Under the pieces are notes generated by a model. That model was not told where the DNA came from and did no database searches. It saw only the letters and a program-made list of their open reading frames with translations. Position numbers and translations under genes: made by a program. DNA of 64,000 bases from Tricholomella constricta (Eukaryota > Basidiomycota > Agaricomycetes > Agaricales > Lyophyllaceae), in contig JAACJP010000020.1 of the NCBI GenBank assembly GCA_013368375.1, positions 1-64,000 on the forward strand. Reading direction: 5' to 3'. Shown in pieces: positions 59,001 to 64,000 of this stretch (its first letter is position 1; every line of letters starts with the position of its first letter).

Positions 59001-59916
59001 ATCGGGATGATGCAAAGGATTACCACCAACTACAAGCCAGGTATCTTTCAACTTCTCCTGTATGATCTTCTGATGCCTGATCTCTGCCGTGTTTCCCCTA
59101 GGCGAATACGAGGAGACAATTCTACGGACATGGCATCGTACAGCGAATTTCAGGGGCCTCTTCCTGAAATCAACCACGCCGGAGGTTATACGTCAAAGAG
59201 CCCACCTTTTCCAGGAATTTGTCCGCCTACAGGATCACGGAATTCTGTCTGCAGACCTTTTACTACCGACCGATGACGCTGATGATGAGGCCAATGATGA
59301 TTCGGAGACGTCTCCCGCTATCAACAAGACCAGCATGCCAGGAGATATCAGTTCTGCTCTGAGCATCCACGTCGGCCACAGCAAGCGTATTCCGCACACT
59401 ACTCAGTTTCGCACTTTCATCCACCATCACGGGGTTATCTATACGACCTACACACGCCACCAAGGCAACGGTTCTGTGTTTATCAAAGGATGTTCTGTTC
59501 CGTGCATCATCACTCACATCTTTGAACTGTGGAATACCCATTGGGTTGCCTTGAGTGGCCGCCGGCCTGCCAGTCCCGACGTTTCGGATCCGTTTTTGCC
59601 ATATCCAGAGCTGAAAACGCAGCTGTGGAGCACGGAATTCCACGAGGAGGTTATAGTGCGAGAGATATCACAAATTACTGGGCATTATGCAACCTATGTT
59701 GCGCCCGAGTTGGGACACAAGCAGGGGATTGTGATTTCCCTGCAAAAATATGGGAGTCCTGACTTGGATGAAGAGATGTCTGTCGACTATGACGATTCTG
59801 ACATGTTGGTTGACGAGAGCGATTTGGTGGATGATAGGATGTCGATTGACGGCGAGGAAGGGATCAATCAACGTGTGTTTCTTTCCTTCCTCTTTATTTT
59901 GGCTTGGACCATCTGA
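56057..59916 (+). pseudogene. CACTA/CMC (Tnp2-type) transposase 2 with one nonsense codon
   Basis: ATG at 56057 (MNRPLQLCTCTSHGC). Exon 1 ends 56693, intron 56694-56751, exon 2 56752-59040, intron 59041-59101, exon 3 59102-59916. Landmarks are a Cys-rich start, a helical region, YASCPRCHHIH, the FSPDGVKVGKKQ segment where the conserved Asp lies in LSFDFF, FCSRCWCTLAKD, YYDPTRFLVVDPMHNLYLGL, a GEYEETILRTW segment spanning intron 2, and a C-terminal HYATYVAPELG domain. An in-frame TGA at 57508-57510 falls between CLNIPITE and YLPENTYT; a CGA (Arg) there would restore the frame. It is otherwise open over more than 1,240 codons. Close to the right arm, it is the best candidate for the giant element's own transposase. 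Confidence 0.85.
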
Positions 59917-61303
59917 GCCGCATTTTCAGAGATGGGTCGCTGAACACCTGACTAAATTCGTCGCCCTTCTGTCAAAGTATGCGGTTCATGATCCTGTGCC
60001 AGGACATATATGTAGGACGGTGGTGCACGCTCGTATACCAGGCTAGATTCCAGATACACAACACCTCATCAGTTGTGAGAATACACTGCATCCTATGATC
60101 GACCTTCACCCCGCAAGATCTCCTCCTTCCGAACCTTTGTCCCTGTAAATATTCTGACTGGTCCCACTGTTTAACCGCTATAATGACGATAATGTTGGAA
60201 TCGTTTCTCAAATCCAACTCTCGAGAATAAGATGGAAAAACATAGTCCACAAAAACGTCAGTCCCCCTTTGGAGGTCCAAGTGATGACAAATCAATTGAA
60301 GAAGTTGATGAAGGTCTCCTGAATCCGAGGAGAGCGCGCCAGCCTGCGTGGCCTCGCTATTCATACGAGATCTCATACTGGACGTTGTTATGTTTCCTTT
60401 TGCCGCTTCTGTCTCTTCCTTGATTCCGTACTGACTCACATAACACCACACCACTCCATTTCTCTTATCTTCTCAAAATCCCTGCTGAACACAACGTATG
60501 ATATTCCACACTGCACTTAGAGACTACAAGATCCACCGACCATCCATGCATCGTTATTTCTTCACGTTACCCTTTCTTGGCTTTTAGCCCTGCTTCTTAG
60601 CTCAGTATGTAGCTTGCCGGCAGTAAAATTCAAATTCATCATCATCATCATCCTGTATCAGTGTATGTCAGATCACGCAACAAGAGTAGTTTCTGGTATG
60701 GGTGAGAGTGAATGAGAAGCCTTGATATCATAAGGTACATCTGCACCTTAAGGCCACACTTCGGCATGTTCCATAATCCTCGCTCACGCTATGCTCAACA
60801 CATCTCTCGTTTCCATGGACTGGACAAGTTCGGCACTCCAGATCATGCTATGAGCGCGCAGGCGGGGTCTTCGCATTGAACGTGCCATTCCTGCAGTTCA
60901 TGCGGTCTTTGACCAGTATCAAGGTGACCTTGAATGCCTCAAGATTCAGAACCTCGTATATCTGTAATTATTTATTTTTTTCTATTGAGATACAGCTATT
61001 TTAACATTTAGAGGACTGAAACTCACTCGTACGACGAAAACACCACACATCATACACTTCGAGCATTTGATCAAGATGGTGCAAACGTCTTGACATTCCA
61101 TATGGACTTGGACAACCCAGAGAGTGACAAAGTATATGAAAACCTTTTCACCCCGGGGGTACAACTACCGAAGATTAAGTTTTTCATGGTCTACTGGCGA
61201 TGATGTGCAGTTAACGGAAAAATTAGCTGTAATGCGATAATAGAAATTTGACTGTGGCCTGTGTATTGCATCTGTATTTAATCTACCTAACGGTTGATTG
61301 GCT
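59917..61303. other. Spacer before right arm
   Basis: No gene supported. It contains the dispersed inverted repeat 60337-60628 and a short CATCATCATC run (60638-60652). The rest shows no family or clear exon. Confidence 0.5.
60337..60628 (-). repeat. Dispersed repeat, copy 2 (inverted partner at 21.7 kb)
   Basis: Reverse-complement copy of 21690-21965, lying between the second CACTA transposase and the right arm. The pair is placed like an inner set of inverted repeats. Confidence 0.75.
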
Positions 61304-62478
61304 GATTATGGACTAAGTACTAGAATTTCTGATGGGAATGATAAGTAGAGGAGTGGGCTATACATTATACGGGATACTATACACCTAAATATCAATGCTA
61401 ATATTTGATTTGTACAACCTACCTAGGTTAGAAAGGGTGAGCCGAGTGCTCGGGTCGTCCGTAAGGCACTGAGGGCGCACTCATCGCCTCATGTACTGAA
61501 TCGAGTGAGCTACCTGGTAGGAGTGCAGAGTGCGCTCACCCTCATTGAAAGAAATGAGCGCGTCTGAGTGCGCGCTCTGTCTGGGGTCCAGGGCGCGCTC
61601 ACCCTCATTAACAAAATTAGTTGAGTCAGTATATTTATTTTGTGAGATGAATGCAAAGAGGAGGCGCTCATTGACGCGACCACTGCACACTCACCTCGCA
61701 CTCACCCGCGCACTCACCCGCGCACCCCCCACGCACCCATCGCGCACCCATCGCGCGCTCATCACGCGCACTCGCCCCGCACTCTCCGGCTCATTGCACA
61801 CTCATTGCACACTCACGCGCACTCATGGCTCACTTCTTGCGCACTCACCGCTCACTCACCGCTCACTCATCGCACGCTCACAGCTCACTCATCGCGCGCT
61901 CACAGCTCACTCATCGCGCGCTCACAGCTCACTCACCGCTCACTCATCGCGCACTCACCGGAAACATAAAATATATTTCTTAATTTTATTTTCCCTCAGG
62001 AAACACTTAACATTTATCCCCGGAAACATTGATCAGAAACATCTTTCATGGACCGGGGGAAACATCTGAGAAAAATCCTTTGTGTTACCAGAGAAACATG
62101 TGAAAAAACATCCTTAGTGGTTCCCAGGAAACATCTGAGAAAAATCCTTTGTGTTACCAGAGAAACATGTGAAAGAACACCCTTTGTGGTTCCTAGGAAA
62201 CATATGGGAAACATCTTTCATGTTTCTTGGCAAACAGTGAAAGAAAAACTCCTCATTTTTCCCACATAACACTTGGGAAACACCTGTCATGGTTCTGGAG
62301 AAACAGTCAAAGAAAAATGATATATTTTTCCAAAGAAAAATCTGGGATCAATAAAACATTTTAATTAAGTGTTTCCTGAGAAAAATATTACCCGTTTCTT
62401 ATCCATGTTTCTTTGGAAGTTGAAAAACATCTTTCCTTTCCATGTTTCCCACGGAAACATGGACCGCCGCCCGCAGTG
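61304..62478 (-). repeat. Right terminal inverted arm of giant element
   Basis: About 1,175 bp, the reverse complement of 9354-10525, ending CCGCCCGCAGTG. It differs from the left arm mainly in the GCTCACTC-type simple array (61690-61960) and in a few substitutions and small indels. The arms have therefore drifted independently only in their unstable repeats. Confidence 0.9.
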
Positions 62479-62481
62479 ACC
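62479..62481. repeat. Target site duplication ACC, right copy (giant element)
   Basis: ACC directly after the CAGTG end; partner of 9351-9353. Host coding continues with CAC at 62482 in the matching frame. Confidence 0.8.
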
Positions 62482-62489
62482 CACCCGAC

Positions 62490-62685
62490 ACCCGCACCCG
62501 CACCCGCACCCGCACCCGCACCCGCACCCGCACCCGCACCCGCACCCGCACCCGCACCCGCACCCGCACCCGCACCCGCACCCGCACCCGCACCCGCATC
62601 CGCACCCGCACCCGCACCCGCACCCGCACCCGCACCCGCACCCGCACCCGCACCCGCACCCGCACCCGCACCCGCACCCGCACCG
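62490..62685 (+). repeat. CCCGCA hexanucleotide array (about 30 copies)
   Basis: A nearly pure array, in frame as Pro-Ala repeats of the interrupted zinc-cluster-like gene, starting within 12 bp of the giant element's right end. Long open frames in other frames and on the other strand here (Arg-Thr or Gly-Ala repeats) are artefacts. Confidence 0.92.
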
Positions 62686-63222
62686 GTCCCACTCCCCCCA
62701 GCGAAGAAGTCAACGCCTGCCTCCAAGCCGCATTTGACGGGTCCCCCCCCGACAGCGCAAAAGAACAAGGGACGGGCAAAAATACCCCCCCGGATCGAGG
62801 TCTTGGTCCCTCCGCCTCCCACCAAGCAACTCCCTGCCCCGGAAGCTTCCCGGAAAAGAAAGGCCCCCACTGACCGCCCCCAGCCCCGCCCCACCAAGAA
62901 GCCAAAGACGTTCGCTGATCTCGCTGCGGGGGAGGAATCGGTGCAGCCCACAGGGGACCCGTTTGCCCAGGACACGGAGATGATGGTGAGGGAGACGGGT
63001 CCGGGCAAAGAATACTGGGTCCCTTGTGAGCGCTGCAAGGAGAGGGGATTCCGGTGCGTCCGGCCGCTCTCTGGGCTGGTCTGCATGAATTGCCAGGTGG
63101 GGAAGGTGGGCTGTGAGTACTCGCTCTGGAAGATGGGCAAGACTCAGCCAGTGTTAGAGGACGTCCGGATGGGCGGAGGCGAGCGACGAGCTACAAGCCG
63201 GCGCGAGCCAAGAGAGTCCTGA

Positions 63223-63600
63223 ATGCGGTCAAGTGAGCAATCAACAGTGCGAAACGTGAGGAGGGCGACGAGAGAGCAAGCTAAGAGTTGATCAATGTAT
63301 AAACCCGAAGATACTGTTATTGTTCAGGTTGGAGATATTCTATCTCCAACCCAGGCTTATATACTACATCGCCGAGCCAGTGACTAAGGCGGTATGTAAA
63401 GGCGCTGACTACGGATGAGTAACAATTGTCCAGCTGACTGATAGGAATCTAAGTAGCGGTGTCGGTGTGGGAGTAATGGCTACGAAAGGGGCGTAAGAAC
63501 AGTATGGCGGTCAGCAAGTATGTCTAAGGCGGGGGCCATGGGGGCCGATGACAGAGAACGAGAGACTAAGCGATAATAGGAGTGGGCGCACGGTGCAGCC
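63223..63600. other. Non-coding stretch inside the 3' half of the interrupted gene
   Basis: No coding signal. It includes a perfect hairpin GGTTGGAGATA-TTC-TATCTCCAACC (about 63334-63358) followed by CTTATATACTACA. It could be a long intron or a small insertion such as a solo LTR. I could not find a clean target duplication. Confidence 0.4.
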
Positions 63601-64000
63601 CCTTACAGCCAGGAGGTGGAAAGAAGAGCCGGGCAAAGAAGGACAAGGGGAAGGCAAAGGCCGTTGTGCCAGATGCACCCGGTAAGTTTCCTTCTCTATT
63701 ATGTGTTCCATTCAACAACTGAACCTCAACCAGTTGCTGGTCCTTCCCGGATCATCCGCCCTGCGCCATCTCAAGCCCGGCCTCCCATTCCTGCTGCCCC
63801 AGCCGGGCCCTCAGCTGCCCCAGCCGGGCCCTCAGCTGCCCCAGCCGGGCCCTCAGCTGCGCCGCCCGTGCCCTTCTCGGCTGCGCCCCCGGCTACGAAG
63901 ATCGATAAGGCGGCGCGTCGGGCTGCGGCATTGTCCCGCCCGGCAATGTCCCCCGAGGACCTGATGACACGCCTGGTGGCTCTGGAAACCGAGCAAAGAG

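Larger units (their letters stand above)
9354..62478. mobile_element. Giant (53.1 kb) CACTA/CMC-like DNA transposon with cargo
   Basis: The left end is CACTGCGGGCGGCGGTCCATG and the right end is its exact reverse complement, followed by long inverted arms (about 1.17 kb, near-identical outside simple repeats). Both sides are flanked by ACC, a 3-bp target duplication. CACTR...YAGTG ends and 3-bp duplications are hallmarks of the CACTA/EnSpm (CMC) superfamily. Removing the element and one ACC restores an open frame in the surrounding gene, which independently fixes both ends. It holds two CMC transposase genes: one is inside a nested element, and the other (56057-59916) is near the right arm and may be the native one. 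Well over ten other genes are present. Ordinary CACTA elements are far smaller, so this size with host-like cargo is unusual. Confidence 0.88.
62479..64000 (+). pseudogene. Zinc-cluster-like protein gene, 3' half (interrupted by giant element)
   Basis: Continues in frame from 9353 after one copy of the ACC target duplication. It starts with a long Pro-Ala repeat coded by CCCGCA hexamers (to about 62685), then Lys/Pro-rich basic segments (likely nuclear localisation), then a six-Cys cluster at about 63020-63115 with the spacing C-x2-C-x6-C-x8-C-x2-C-x6-C, the same as in the gene at position 160. The frame ends at 63222. Coding-like sequence resumes at about 63600 (Lys-rich, GT donor at 63692, then Pro/Ala-Gly-Pro-Ser repeats) and runs off the window. 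The stretch 63223-63600 has no coding look and may be a large intron or an insertion. Confidence 0.65.

Noticed and set aside
9354..62478. Starship-type giant element
   Set aside because: No tyrosine-recombinase captain (DUF3435-like) was seen at either end, and CACTG termini with 3-bp duplications and long inverted arms fit CACTA/CMC instead.
62413..63140. Long open frames over the hexamer array (Arg-Thr and Gly-Ala/Arg-Val repeats)
   Set aside because: They are other-frame and other-strand readings of CCCGCA repeats. Only the Pro-Ala frame joins the zinc-cluster-like gene.

Overview
The window reads as genomic DNA of a mushroom-forming basidiomycete (Agaricomycetes). The evidence is the many short GT-AG introns of about 40-60 nt, multi-exon genes on both strands, and protein families I know mainly from agaric genomes: fungal CACTA/CMC transposases, TET/JBP-like and JmjC-like dioxygenases, Helitron RepHel, and Ty3/gypsy with a separate Gag-PR frame. 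No rRNA, tRNA or bacterial-type operon was seen. The genus cannot be told from the sequence.

Layout. (1) 1-904: 3' end of a Cys-rich zinc-cluster-like gene. (2) 1275-7726, minus: a Ty3/gypsy element whose Gag-PR and Pol frames are linked by a canonical -1 slippery site. Pol has one in-frame TGA. (3) 8965-9353 and 62479-64000, plus: the two halves of one zinc-cluster-like gene. (4) Between the halves lies the main object, a 53.1-kb element (9354-62478). It starts CACTG and ends CAGTG, has inverted arms of about 1.17 kb (9354-10525 and 61304-62478) and is flanked by a 3-bp direct repeat (ACC). Taking out the element and one ACC makes the host reading frame continuous. I read it as a giant cargo-carrying CACTA/CMC-type DNA transposon.

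Inside the giant element, left to right: a broken branched-chain aminotransferase fragment (11.3-12.0 kb); a TET/JBP-like 2-oxoglutarate dioxygenase gene (minus) split by a nested 7.6-kb CACTA element with its own TIRs and GTA target duplication (13531-21136), which carries a transposase, two accessory genes and a 454-bp MITE; a palindromic satellite just upstream of the TET/JBP start; a His-rich low-complexity gene; a long coiled-coil gene (24.1-28.8 kb); a small unknown gene with a duplicated 5' region (30 kb); a JmjC-like gene (minus, 31-35.2 kb) divergent from a Ulp1-type SUMO protease gene (35.5-36.9 kb); a 2.4-kb Helitron (37175-39569) with an intact empty site next to it; a Pro/Arg-rich gene; a WD40-membrane gene; a second JmjC-like gene (44.3-48.9 kb); a 140-bp near-perfect palindrome serving as the upstream region of an Spt5/KOW-like gene (50.9-53.4 kb); a coiled-coil RING gene (54.1-55.3 kb); and a second CACTA transposase with a single nonsense codon (56.1-59.9 kb) near the right arm.

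Taken together the cargo is rich in chromatin, transcription and protein-modifier functions: TET/JBP, two JmjC, Ulp1, Spt5-like and RING. Several cargo genes share upstream sequence modules (a CACGTG-containing module, a CCTGCCCTAAAC/TATAATC module, and a GACGATGAGTGCGCC repeat). The joint role of these genes is inference. The element boundaries, target duplications, Helitron empty site and most splice joins were read directly from the sequence.
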